A stretch of DNA of 64,000 bases from Moringa oleifera (lineage: Eukaryota; Streptophyta; Magnoliopsida; Brassicales; Moringaceae). The notes beneath the pieces were generated by a model that did not search any database, was not told where the DNA came from, and was given only the letters and a program-made list of their open reading frames with translations. Shown here in pieces: positions 11,191 through 21,644 of this stretch (its first letter is position 1; every line of letters starts with the position of its first letter). A program made the position numbers and the translations under genes. Location of the stretch: contig JAJFZO010000896.1 in assembly GCA_021397835.1 (NCBI GenBank), forward strand, positions 6,860,501 to 6,924,500, in the 5' to 3' direction.

Positions 11191-11934
11191 CCTTCATATA
11201 GCCATTGTTCGTACAGCCTTTATGGTTTTTATCTTCACACTCCTCCCCTTGAATTGTTAACGTAAACCAATCGTAGCTCATGTATCGAGTCAATCATTAT
11301 AGGTAAAAAAAACATATCAGCGATTTAATCTCTCGTCAATCTAAATTCTTTCAAGCAATTTATCCAAAGCTGTTACCATGATCATCCAATTGATGAAATC
11401 AAAAATATAGTGCGAAAATAATCACATCAAATCAAGTGAAGCTGATTTCAATTCCATTGCAACCTAAAATATTGAGACTCATGATCCAATTTTACTTAAG
11501 TTTAGATAAAAAAATGTTTCTTAATGAAGAAGTCAAAAACTAAAACTCTATTTCATGTGGCAATTATTGAAGCCAAACTGTGAGGAATCAATCGCCATAA
11601 TGTTACCAATAGCTAAGAAAGGAAACTCAGTCTTTGTGAAGCTATTTAGGATCAAATAATCTTTAAAAATTGATGCAAAAAAATATTTGATTATTTAATG
11701 ATAAAGAGGGGTAGTAAAGTAATTTAATAAGTAAAAAGCACATACGTGTCATATGCTCAATCATAGTTGTTAATTTTAATGAAGTCTATGAATGAAAGTG
11801 TTATATTGAAAATTTAATAAAATATAAGTCTAAAATTGATGTAATTTTTTTGATAAGCCTTAATTTGAGACCGCAAGTAAAATGTAAGTTTCATTGGTAT
11901 AATTACCCTCAAGTTTTAGATTTTGTTAAATTTT

Positions 11935-12215
11935 GTTAAATTTTATTTTTCATCACAAATATATTTATTTTAATTAAATTTCATCTAATCACAAATTTAA
12001 TCTTAGAATAAGTTAAATTTTAATGTTAAAAGTTTTTAATTAAATAAAGATATAATTACAATTTTTTAAGAAAAAATTAGTTTTAAAATTTTTAATTATT
12101 TTCTATCATGAATATATTTATTTTAATGAAATTTGAACTAGTAACAAATTTAATCTTAGTAAAAGTTAAATTTTAATATTATAATTTATTTTAAAGTAAA
12201 TATAATTTTAAATCT
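11935..12215. repeat. Two-copy tandem repeat, about 155-bp unit, AT-rich
   Basis: CATCACAAATATATTTATTT at 11951 recurs as CATGAATATATTTATTTT at about 12107, and ACAAATTTAATCTTAG recurs in both units. The copies are imperfect and end shortly before the hAT element at 12480. Confidence 0.6.
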
Positions 12216-12810
12216 TGAGTTTTATACTCTCTTTCTAATCAAATTTTGGCTTTAAAATATCTCTAAACAAATTTTAATATATTAATTTTATTTAAATTAA
12301 ATATTAGAGAAAATAATTATAATAATAATATTTTTATTCTTAAAATATTTAAAAAAATTATTTAGATAGATTCTATATTCTATTTTGATTTTGTTTCTCA
12401 AATTTAGTCATTTTCGATTAATAAACTCTCTTTAAATTATATATATACATAACGTACAAAACAAAATTTTTATTTTTACCAAGAGTGAGCAAAATTTGAT
12501 TAAAACCAAAAAACCCATAAATTGAATTGATTTCAGTTAATTCGAAGAGGTTTTTTCAGTTTTTGTTTTAAAATTAATTTATAAATCAATTATTTTTTGT
12601 TTTTTTGATTGGTTTCAGTTAAAATTTGTTTAAACTGAATTAACCAAAAAATTGATTATTAATTATTAATTAAATAATATTAATTAATTTTATTATTTAA
12701 TCGATTTTATTAATTGATTATTAACAATATATTTTTTCCTCTTAATCTCGTTACTAAATACTTTGGAGGCAGTGAGGCAAAATTCTTTTTTTTCTTTCTT
12801 TTTTTTTTGT

Positions 12811-13272
12811 TTCAACTTGTGAAGCCATAATCTAATCCGTGCACTGTGCCCATCTATCTTTGGAGAATCAGAATCACCGCAATCACACCCACGCCACGTA
12901 TACATGTATACGTATTCGATAATTGGCATTCACTTAGGCCTCATCTTCTTTCTTTTCAATTTTAATCCTCTCGATAATAACACTGCAGCCACACCTCCTT
13001 TTTTTCATTCAACTTGAAAGGCCGTAACCTAATCTGTGCATCATGCCCATCTATCTTGGAGAACCAGTCGCATCGCAGCCACAACCATGCCACCTATATG
13101 CATTTGGTAATCAGTATTCCCTCAGGCCTCATATTTTTTCTATTTCAATTTTAATCCTCCCAGTAGTAACATCGTAGCCACACCCCTGCGGCCATGCCAC
13201 GCATACGCATATGGTATTTTTTAATGTCTCATCTTTTTTCTTTCCAATTTTAATCCTCCCAGTAGTAGCATA
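12811..13272. repeat. Tandem repeat inside hAT, about 190-bp unit, 2.4 copies
   Basis: Unit 1 is 12811-13007, unit 2 about 13008-13192, and a partial third runs to about 13272. Shared landmarks are TTCAACTTG, GCCCATCTATCTT, GCCTCAT, AATTTTAATCCTC and GCAGCCACA/GTAGCCACA. It lies in the 5' non-coding part of the transposon and is markedly more GC-rich than its surroundings. Confidence 0.8.
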
Positions 13273-13779
13273 TACTATCGCATCTCTTTAATCTTTCAAT
13301 TTTTCATATCCTAATTTATAACGACCATACTTAAAATTATAAATTAGGTATTTTTTTCAGATTTTTTTCTGTATTTGGGCAAACATCATAGATTTATTCT
13401 CTATATTATCACTTTTTCTTTATATATGTGGTATATATGTAGCTATAACATGCAAGGAAAACAATCCCAGTGTTGACAACTAGAAAATTGATTTTTTTTT
13501 AATTCGTTTTATTTTTACTTCATATTTTTTCTTTGAATCCTTTTTTGATGTAATGTAAAGTTGTAAATTATGTTTTTTTTTCTAATAATTCATAATTATA
13601 TTTTGAAAAGCAATGGTATTAACTATTGCTACTAAAATGAATTTTTGTTTAATGTAGTATTACTACTAAAATGTTTTAGAATTTTATGTAACTATTAAAA
13701 AGTATTATTACTAATTGCTTTTAATTATTATTTTTTTCAGAAGTTAAAAGATATCAACTAGTAGTAATGATATAGATCT

Positions 13780-15770
13780 CATGCCTAATGTCACACAACC
13801 AGATTCAATCCATCCATCATCTCCAAGTTTTAAATTGAAGATGAAAGTGTTTAGGCCCAGATCAGAAGTTCGGGAATACTTCACCAAATTTTTAAATGAA
13901 TAAGGTGAGCATAAAGTTGGATGTAATTATTGTGATATGTAATTTTTTATTGACCCTAAAAGAAATGCAATAATTGCATTGAAAGCTCATGTGGGTACTT
14001 GTAAGAAAAGAACAAATGTTAATGTTAACTCTAGTCAAACTGAATTGGTTTTTAAATCTGAGAGAGATGAATCTTTAGGTAGTTGAAAGTTTAATCAAGA
14101 TGCCATTAGAAAGGGCATAGCTGAGATGATTGTTATGGATAAATTACCTTTTAAATTTATGGATGGTAAAGGTTTTTGGCAGTACATGTTACTTGCATGT
14201 CCTAAGTTTCATATTTTTTCACAATAAACTATAGCTAGAGATTATTATCAGCTTTATGATGATGAAAAAGTTAAACTCAAACAGTTATCGAGATCATTTA
14301 GTGTAAGAGTATCTTTCACCACAAAACACATGAATTTCAGTGCAAAGAATTAATTATTTGTGTCTTATGATTCATTTTATTGATAAAAACAAAAAATTGA
14401 ACAAAAGAATATTAAACTTTTGTCTTATTTCTAGTCATAGAGGTGAGACCATCGGAAAAGTCATTGAGAAATGTTTATGTGATTGGAGGATTAATCAGGT
14501 TTTTACTGTTACAGTTGATAATGCTAGTTCTAATGATATTGCAATCGCATACTTGAAGAAAATATTGAATAATTTAGGAACTGCATTAAAAAAAATATCT
14601 TCATTTAAAATGCATTATGCACATTCTTAACCTCATTGTTACAAATGGATTAAAAGAAATGAATGAGTTAATTACACGTATTAAAAGGGCTATTAAATAT
14701 GTGAAACAATCACTTGCAAGGTTGGTCAAATTTAAAAAATGTGTTTTAGTTGAAAAAATTGAAAGTAAAACTTTGTTGTGTTCGAATGTTTGCACTAGAT
14801 GAAACTCCACTTATTTGATGTTGGATGTAGCTCAAAAATATAAGAAGGCTTTTGAGCTTTTTGATAGTGTTGATCCACATTATAGAAATGAATTGATAAT
14901 GGGAGATAAGTTGCCTGAAAAAAAGGATTGAAAAACTATTAAGAGGTTTTGTCTTTTCTTGCAACAATTTTTTGAACTCACAATCAAAGTTTTAGGTTTT
15001 TCATATGTCATCTTTAATAGTTTTTTTGAGGATGTTTATAATGTTTATGCTATTTTGCGCAGTTGAGAAACACATTTTGATATTGAGTTAAATGCAATGA
15101 CAAAAAAATGAAAGATAAGTTTGATAAGTATTATTAAAATGTGGAGAAAATGAATATGCTACTTTATGTTGCTTCTATTCTTAATCCTAAAAAAAAGCTT
15201 GACTTTGTCAACTTTTGTTTTTTGAAAATATATGATATGGAACAAGCTTTAGTGATGACTAGTAATGTGAAAAAAGTAGTCGAAGAGTTATTTGATGAGT
15301 ATAAAAAAAGTTTGCAACCTCAACATGAACAAGTTAGTGAAAGCAGTCAAGTGAACCAAATTGCAAAGGAAAATGAATTAGAATTAGAAAAAGAGAGACA
15401 AATTCTTTTGTCTAACTTCAAGAGATATAAGAATGAGATTAAAAATAAATAAATCAGAATTGGATAGATTTTTAAGTGAAGAGGGATGTAAAAGATGATG
15501 ATAACTTTGATATTCTTAATTAGTCGAAACTTAATAGTCATAGGTTTTCCATTCTTTCCCATATGGTTCGTGATGTATTGGCAGCTCCTATATCTACGGT
15601 TGCTTCTGAATCTACTTTTAGCACCAGCATATGTGTACTTGATACATATAAGTGTTCATTAACTCCTAAGCTTGTACAAACCCTTATTTGTGCTCAAGAT
15701 TGGTTACGTGGATCTTCATGTTTTAATGCTATTGAAGAGGACTTGGTAGAGCTTGAAAAACTTGATATGA
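13780..15770 (+). pseudogene. hAT transposase, broken (BED finger to dimerisation domain)
   Basis: Plus-strand frames in order give: a BED-type zinc finger at about 13915-14010 (C-x2-C in GCNYCD, then AHVGTC); a central region with KLPFKFMDGKGF and IARDYYQLYD (about 14140-14260); the catalytic-region motif VFTVTVDNASSNDIAI (about 14500-14550), typical of plant hATs; and the C-terminal dimerisation domain with AAPISTVASESTFSTS and SLTPKLVQTLICAQDW (15580-15710). The Ac/hAT order is complete, but stops and frameshifts occur throughout (for example after CDM, LGS and FSQ). An intact protein would have used an RNase H-like DDE fold to cut and paste the element in the nucleus. It is a relic of one full-length autonomous copy, not a domesticated gene. 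Confidence 0.85.
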
Positions 15771-16827
15771 GTAATTATTTTATTTATTTAATTATTTTAT
15801 GTTTTTTAATTATTAACCTTTATTGGATAAGCATAATACCACTTTTCTTAATAACAAATTTGATTATATATTTTTAGATTTGTTAAAAATTGCATTGGAT
15901 GTTACCATTGATTAGTGTGGAAATGTATTGCGATTTCAAGGTAATTTTTTTATTACTATTAGTTTCATATCTTATATAGTTGAGATTTTGGTGATGGATT
16001 GATCTTTATTTCTTGATTTTTTTTCTTTATTGATTGATTATCATAAAAGAGAAAAATTAGTTGTTAAGATGTTATATGTGAAACATAAATATTATTTGAA
16101 TGTAATCTTATCATGTTATATTTTTGCAATATCACTTCAACTGATTTAGGAAAAACTTAGTTTAGTAAGTTTTTATCATTAATAATGTATAAGAATGCAC
16201 TTTTTTTTTTTTACATTCTTACACTTGTTTTTTTTTTTTTTTTTGCTTTTGAGCCATTTGATTAATTGAAAAAAACTTTTTTAAGGAATTAAAGGCAAAA
16301 TAAAGAAACAATGATTGCAACTCCAATGAAATGTTCTTTTTGATGTTGTTAATTTATTAAATGTTAATGTATCATGTACCAGCTGTATTTTGATGTAAAA
16401 ATTTTTTCTTTTATGATTAGAAGTTTTTATATTCTAAAAGTTGTTGTTGATGTATAAAAAATTTTAAGTTTTATATATTAGAGATATTGATTTTTACGTA
16501 AGTATATATGAGGATGTTATTAGAGTAAAGTTCAATTATATATTTCATCCATATAAATAAGTTGTTAATGATATATCAATATATATTTGATTTGTAAATC
16601 ATTGTTCAAGATTTAAAATAGTTTAAAAGTAAAAAATATAAAATTTAAATCTAAATAAATTTTTGATTTATTCGATTTATTTGATAATCGATTAAAAAAA
16701 TTTGGTTTGATTAATTCGATTATCTTTTAATTCGATCAATTTCGATTAATTTATAAAAATATTCGATTAATTCGATTTGTAAAATTTTTAAACTGAATGA
16801 ATCAAATTAATCCAATGTTCATCCCTA

Positions 16828-17279
16828 AATTTTACTATATGTTAAAATTTTCATTAACACTGCGTAAACATTGACATTGACGTTTTAAATATTTTAAATA
16901 TTTATATATATATATTAAAATATTTTTATTATATTATTTATTTTACTAATATTATAAAAATATTATAATTATTTATTACATTATATCTTCAAATTTTAAT
17001 CGTTGAAGTTTGTTTTTGCTATTTAATAACCTAATCATGTTTAAAAACATTGATTAGTAGTGGTAAATTCCTAAGAAGATTAGGAACACTAAGCTGGGTA
17101 TTCTATACTACTGGGCATTTTAGTATAGATGTAAAGTTGCTACAACAAAAAGCTGGGCATTCCAGAATTTCCCAGGGACTAAGCAACCAGACCTAAGAAT
17201 AAGAGTCTCGGAGAGGGAGGGAGACCAAGAGTGTATACATAAAAGAGAAATAGAGAGAGAAAAGAGAAGCACCACCACC
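16828..17279. other. Intergenic, includes upstream region of the N/T-rich gene remnant
   Basis: The region is AT-rich at 16840-17000. From 17090 two direct AAGCTGGG(T/C)ATTC copies (17092 and 17149) and a TATACATAAAAGAG segment at about 17234 precede the ATG at 17280; the latter could be a TATA-type signal and GA-rich leader for the broken gene. Confidence 0.35.
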
Positions 17280-18335
17280 ATGGGCTCTTCTTTACATATT
17301 GATCTCTCAGCGATCAAATCATTTTCTGATTTTTTGGAACCCCTTTCGCATTATCCAAAGCCTAATAATGATACTACTGCTAATACTACTAACACCAATA
17401 CTAATATTAATTAATAGTATGCTAATAGTAATATTAATACTAACATTAATATTAATGCTATTACTAGCACCAATACTAACACTAGTGCAAATATTAACAC
17501 TAACGCAAATTTTAATACTAACACCACTAGTAATGCTAACATTAGTTGATATGGCTAATCCTGAAGATCTGATACAAGCAAGGACCAGAAGGCTAGTCCA
17601 GGGCAGTCGCTTTCTTCGAAGAAGCGTGCTTGTAGCCTTGACAGCAGTCACCCACACCAAGGCTGAGGAAATATTAACGTGACAGGGGCCAGGTGCTTGC
17701 CTCTCGGACTCGTGCCTCAAAATAGGCCAGACGCCTCTCCGACCCTCGATGCTCGATAAGAACGATGGGGTCTGGAGATACAGTAACAAAAGTCTTGTTC
17801 ATAGGGGATGAGTAGGTACCTCACTTGGAGAAAATCAGAACAAGCCAATAAGGCCAAAACGACGAAGTTACCCTTGGTATAAGCTATAAAAGAGGCAGCG
17901 CAGGTAAGTCAGTCAAGTATTCCTTTTTTGAATCCAAACTTTGTTCACTTAGTTACTGACTTAATCGTTAGAGATTATCTCGGTTACATTGCAACGCCTT
18001 CTTTTATTGTCCTTTCTTCTTACAAATTCCCTGATCAATCTCTCTATACGGAGATTTCTCTCCACGTGTCGTAATCACGACATTGATTGCTCTACGGTAG
18101 CATCACTTGTGCAAATATTGATACCAATTGTAATTCTAATTAACAAAAGGTGAAGCTTAAGTACAAAGGACAAGGGCATGACTACATTGTCCTTGCACTT
18201 TCACTCAATCCGGTAATTCTCTCTCTTACAAAAAGTCTGTTTGAAAAATAGCCAATAATCATGATTTCTTGTATTTTCTTTTGTTAAAGGACACTAATAC
18301 TTATGTTAATACTAATACTGGTAAAGATAATTAGC
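17280..18335 (+). pseudogene. Unidentified Asn/Thr-rich gene remnant, interrupted by an LTR-like insert
   Basis: The ATG at 17280 has an excellent context (CACCATGG) and starts MGSSLHIDLSAIKSF, then a stretch built from AAT/ACT/ATT codons (TNTNTNIN pattern). In that frame stops are at 17412 and 17415 and again at 17547. After an inserted block (about 17547-18102) the same kind of coding resumes (ANIDTNCNSN, one stop, then KLKYKGQGHDYIVLALSLNP) up to a CCG|GTAATT donor at 18213. A TTAAAG acceptor at about 18289 leads into DTNTYVNTNTGKDN and a stop. I do not recognise the protein. The hexanucleotide-like expansion has itself introduced stops. Whether the intact parent was a real protein or a repeat-driven frame is unclear. 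Confidence 0.4.
17547..18102 (+). repeat. Probable solo LTR
   Basis: A GC-richer block of about 556 bp inserted in the N/T-rich stretch starts TGATATGG and can be ended at GGTAGCA. It has the parts of an LTR: a CTATAAAAGA TATA box at 17884-17893, a downstream GTTACATTGCAACGCC stretch and a pyrimidine-rich U5-like end. No internal retrotransposon domain is attached, so a solo LTR is the simplest reading. The flanking 5-mers TTAGT and TCACT match only 3 of 5, so the exact borders are uncertain. Confidence 0.5.
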
Positions 18336-20217
18336 ACATCTTGATTGATAGACTAAGTCAGTGCTCACTAAATCATTAAATCCCATGATATCCAGTAACT
18401 TGCAAAGTCCTAATTTTGACCCTAGTTTATGTATAGAGGCTCATGATAAATCATGAATTAGAGAAGATTTTTGTGTTTTTTTTCCCCTGTGGCCATAAAG
18501 TTTCTCTTTTTTTTTTTTTGGCTAAATGTGACCAGAAAAAAAAAGATTTGATCTTGACATAAGAGTTTGACATTTTTTTCACACTGAAAATGCAGTTCTA
18601 AAGCAGAAAAATGAAACTTCAGAGAGATCATCCATATTTAGATGAAACAAAAGTTGTTTAATCGAGACAAAGACATGCAAAAATTAAAATAGAGTTCGAC
18701 CAATTGAATCTTAAGCACTGGAGGACATGATCCTCTATTGTTCTAGCGCTTCAATGCAATGTGGTAACTCTTTCTCTCTCTTACTCAAATCTATTTGAAA
18801 AATAATCAATCATCACATATTGCATAATTGGACCTTCTAAGATTTTTTACATTTTTTAGTTCAAGAACACTATATAGACAATTTATTATATTAATACAAT
18901 AAAAATATAGTAAGCTGGTTATGACATTTAAAAATTTACTATCTTAGTAAATAATACAAATTTTTTTAATGCTTAGCTTCAAGATCTCCCATGTAAAAAT
19001 CAAAAACTCAAAGAAGAAAATTCTTTGTCGAAGTCCTATCAAACCCATATTTTTCTAATTGAGCAATGTACTCTGCTGTCTGGATTTTTATATTTAAATC
19101 TTTTTGTGATTATGTAAAGTAAATGCAAAGAAGAGTCATGTTCCTTATTTCATATTCATTTCAACCATCACAGTTTTGATCTAATTGCACTGCTTGCTAT
19201 TTTTTCATCAGTCCCTTTTTATACATAAGTAGAAATGAGGCAGCAACAAATCATGATGATGAATAGAGGCAATATGATCGATGGTACTTTTAGGTAATAA
19301 ATTGAGTTGATGAATACATCATGTTTGTATCACCATCTAATGCTTAAGTTCATGGAGTCTTCATCATTTATGTTTGAATTACCCTAAAATCACCTAATTT
19401 TTGTTGAAAACAATGACATATATATACATGAATTTTTTCTTGACCGTGAGTTATATTAAGTTTTTTAAAAAATTCTGACACGTGTTAATTTAATACAATT
19501 AATAATTAAAATTTTTTATTTTTATTTATTTATATATATATTATTATTATAAATGATAAAAAGACTCTTAAATTCATATTGAAAAATTAAACACAAGCTT
19601 AGATCAATAAACAAACTGTGTCCTACATATACAACATTGAAGAGATCTTCCAAGCCATGCTTATCATAAATTAGTCTTGCATGGTTTCAACCATTACTTT
19701 TAGTTTATAAATTCTCACCATTTTTTTAAAAATACTAAATTTAAGACAATATTTCTTAATATGTGAAGTTTTGAACCCCTTTTTTTAAGAAAAATATTTT
19801 AAAAATTTATATATTGGGGAATGACATTGTTAGGTAAATAGGTTATATTTATGTTTGATTGAACACAAATTTTTTACTTTAAATTTTTGGATAAACAAAA
19901 TTCTTAATCAATAAGTTTGTGTAAAATCATCTTATTATTACCTGTATTTTTTAATAATATTCATATTATTAATATACATATATAATAAATCTTATATTAA
20001 CTTAACGTTGATCGATAATTTGTTTAACATTTTTTATTATGTCCTATAATTTGATTTCTTCCTTAACCAAGTCATTCCATCCAAATCCAAACTTTGCTTT
20101 TTGGTGCCACTTCATACCCCATACAGGATATCCACCATGCCATGGCTTGTGCATTATGTGGGGGGTGGGCCTCTAGCTAAATCTTAATTGGGCCACTTTA
20201 GCAACCAAAAAAAAAAA
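18336..20217. other. Intergenic AT-rich region with an eroded duplicate of the exon-intron border
   Basis: The segment 18706-18812 is a diverged copy of 18152-18262 (CTTAAG-x(n)-GGACA-GG-CATGA, then the GGTAA-CTCTCTCTTAC donor and TTTGAAAAATA). Otherwise I see long AT runs, for example 19480-19560 and 19930-20050, and no recognisable gene. Confidence 0.45.
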
Positions 20218-20715
20218 TCATTTTACATACACAGACCTTTTTTCATAGCTTTTATTCACTTCATAATATATCCGAATTACAGGAATTAATTGGGGGTCGA
20301 GTCCATCACACCTTCTGATCTTTTGTTTGTACGGGCAAATGGATGCTAATACGTGTGCAAATCTATTGGCACTTTTGGGAACATGGTTGGAATGTGCATT
20401 GAGCAATATTGGGAGGCAAGAGAGAGGACATCCATGCAAATACTACTCCATTCATTTAAAGATTGACTCCCTTTCGGTATGTCTTGTATAGCCATGGGGT
20501 AATCACCTCCCAGTGTGATCAACCCATGATTCTAGCTTAAAGCCACTTCTAATGGCCAAGAGTTCACCTTGCATCGGAGAAAAGACACTGATTTGACTTG
20601 ATACAGCATTAAATATGATCTGATCAAGGGCGGAGCCTAGGGAGCTAAAGAGGCCTGCCGCAATTAACCAAAGTAAATGTTTTTTTATATTAAAAATTTT
20701 TCCGATTGTACCCAA
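20218..20715 (-). pseudogene. LINE RNase H-like domain fragment (RVT_3)
   Basis: The minus strand shows VFSPMQGELLAIRSGFKLES, matching the S-x2-(A/Q)EL-AI-x-G-x4 motif of the plant RVT_3 domain, then after a frameshift KGSQSLNEWSSICMD in the position of the ESD/KG-NEW segment, and finally HVPKSANRFAHVLASI, a close match to the HVPRSANRxAHxLA end of the domain. The three motifs are in the right order but in different frames, so the domain is dead. Confidence 0.75.
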
Positions 20716-21129
20716 ACCCTTCTAAATTTTTACGTTTTGGTTGGTTTGACTTTCATATTTTTGTCCGCTTGATCCACTTTTTGTTTTTGGCTATTACATT
20801 TCGTTACCCAGTTCTCCCTTTGTCTGATACTGTGACTTGCCTACTTTAGTACTGTGTAAGACTATATTTCATTGATGGCCATAAAACTCTCTCTTCATGA
20901 GCTGCATGTATTGTTTGTTCACTGAGATTCTATGGAAACTGATTTTGTCGAGATCCTAAACAATTCTTACCATGGATGTGGCTGCCGGAGGGTTGTGGTA
21001 TTGCATCTCCTACTTGAGAACATCAGGATTGGACAAGTTCTGATTAGGTGTTTCCGGATTAGTTTCAACTGTTACCTTTGTGGACATTGTTGATTTTTTT
21101 TAGATTTTTCACCCAATCAATATTATTGG

Positions 21130-21641
21130 CTTGCCGTTCAATTCGATCTAGCATGAGGGACTGGGAGGGACTTTCTGCTTGGATGCAGGGGTCCATATCT
21201 TTTAACACAATTGCCAAGTTCTTTCTTCAGTTTAATGGCATTTGGGCATTCTTGCTCCTGATGATCCAATAGAATACATGTAACACAGGTTCAGAAATCT
21301 TTCATATTTGAAACGGACCACCTACTTTCTAGCATCATGTAGCTTGATGTGGCTGCACCATCTTAAGGGTTTCTTCGGATTAACAGGTACCTTGACTCTT
21401 AGCCATTTTCTACAAGCAATTTGGCCGTCCACGGATCTACTTCTTCTGCGTCTCCGATGGCCTCTTCAAATACTGTACCCATCTTGACATTCATATAGGC
21501 CAACGAGAGACCGTGTATATTTAAACCCAGAATCGGCACCAGTCCAAGGCAGCATTGTTGGGAGTAATTCTTCCATCAAAATCTTGTAAGACCACTAAAG
21601 ATTTGTTGAAGGACCAGGATTGCCTTGCCAGCATTTTTTTT
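21130..21641 (-). pseudogene. LINE ORF1 fragment (DUF4283 plus degenerate zf-CCHC_4)
   Basis: The minus strand reads WSFNKSLVVLQDFDGRITP, then WCRFWV, a GLPLAYMNVKMG-like stretch (here SRWPI/AYMNVKMG across a frameshift) and TVFEEAIGDAEEVDPW. These are the sequential motifs of the DUF4283 domain of plant LINE ORF1 proteins, which bind element RNA. Further on, a FKYERFLNLCYMY segment and a YGP segment correspond to the CxxC zinc knuckle and the following GPWLRA-type motif, with key cysteines lost. It is broken by frameshifts and stops, and the start of the domain is missing. Confidence 0.75.
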
Positions 21642-21644
21642 TTC

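Larger units (their letters stand above)
10641..12479. other. AT-rich intergenic region with short repeats
   Basis: No gene is recognised. Contents I can name are the ATCACC microsatellite at 11146-11190 and a roughly 155-bp imperfect tandem repeat at 11935-12215, both listed separately. The minus frame 10991-11293 is open only because the microsatellite reads Gly-Asp. Confidence 0.5.
12480..16827 (+). mobile_element. Ac-like hAT DNA transposon (dead)
   Basis: The 4348-bp unit starts CAAGAGTGAGCAAAA and ends GTTCATCCCTA. Read inward the ends are CAAGAGTGAGC and TAGGGATGAAC, imperfect TIRs of the CA(G/A)GG-type TGAGC form usual for plant hATs. It is flanked by 8-bp sequences ATTTTTAC (12472-12479) and AATTTTAC (16828-16835), matching at 7 of 8, the size of a hAT target duplication. 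Subterminal DNA is rich in TTCGATTAAT-type repeats, especially 16670-16780, as expected for transposase-binding regions. The interior carries a broken hAT transposase (13780-15770). The element cannot move by itself. Confidence 0.8.
20218..21641 (-). mobile_element. LINE (L1-type) remnant with large internal deletion
   Basis: Two parts of a plant LINE lie in order on the minus strand. The ORF1 part is 21641 down to about 21130, and an RNase H-like part is 20715 down to 20218. The endonuclease and reverse transcriptase that should separate them (some 3 kb in a normal plant L1) are missing. Both parts carry stops and frameshifts. Between them, 20716-21130 has no domain I can name. The 5' end abuts the copia polyprotein end at 21641-21645 across an A-run. 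Confidence 0.7.

Noticed and set aside
11120..11200. CRISPR-like short repeats
   Set aside because: Contiguous microsatellite without spacers in a plant nuclear context; no CRISPR array anywhere in the window.
10991..11293. Minus-strand 100-codon frame with Gly-Asp repeat
   Set aside because: The repeat is just the ATCACC microsatellite in translation; flanking residues match nothing.
17319..17789. Minus-strand 156-codon Ile/Ser-rich frame
   Set aside because: Antisense of the AAT/ACT repeat and the LTR-like block; the plus strand has the better start context and splice signals.
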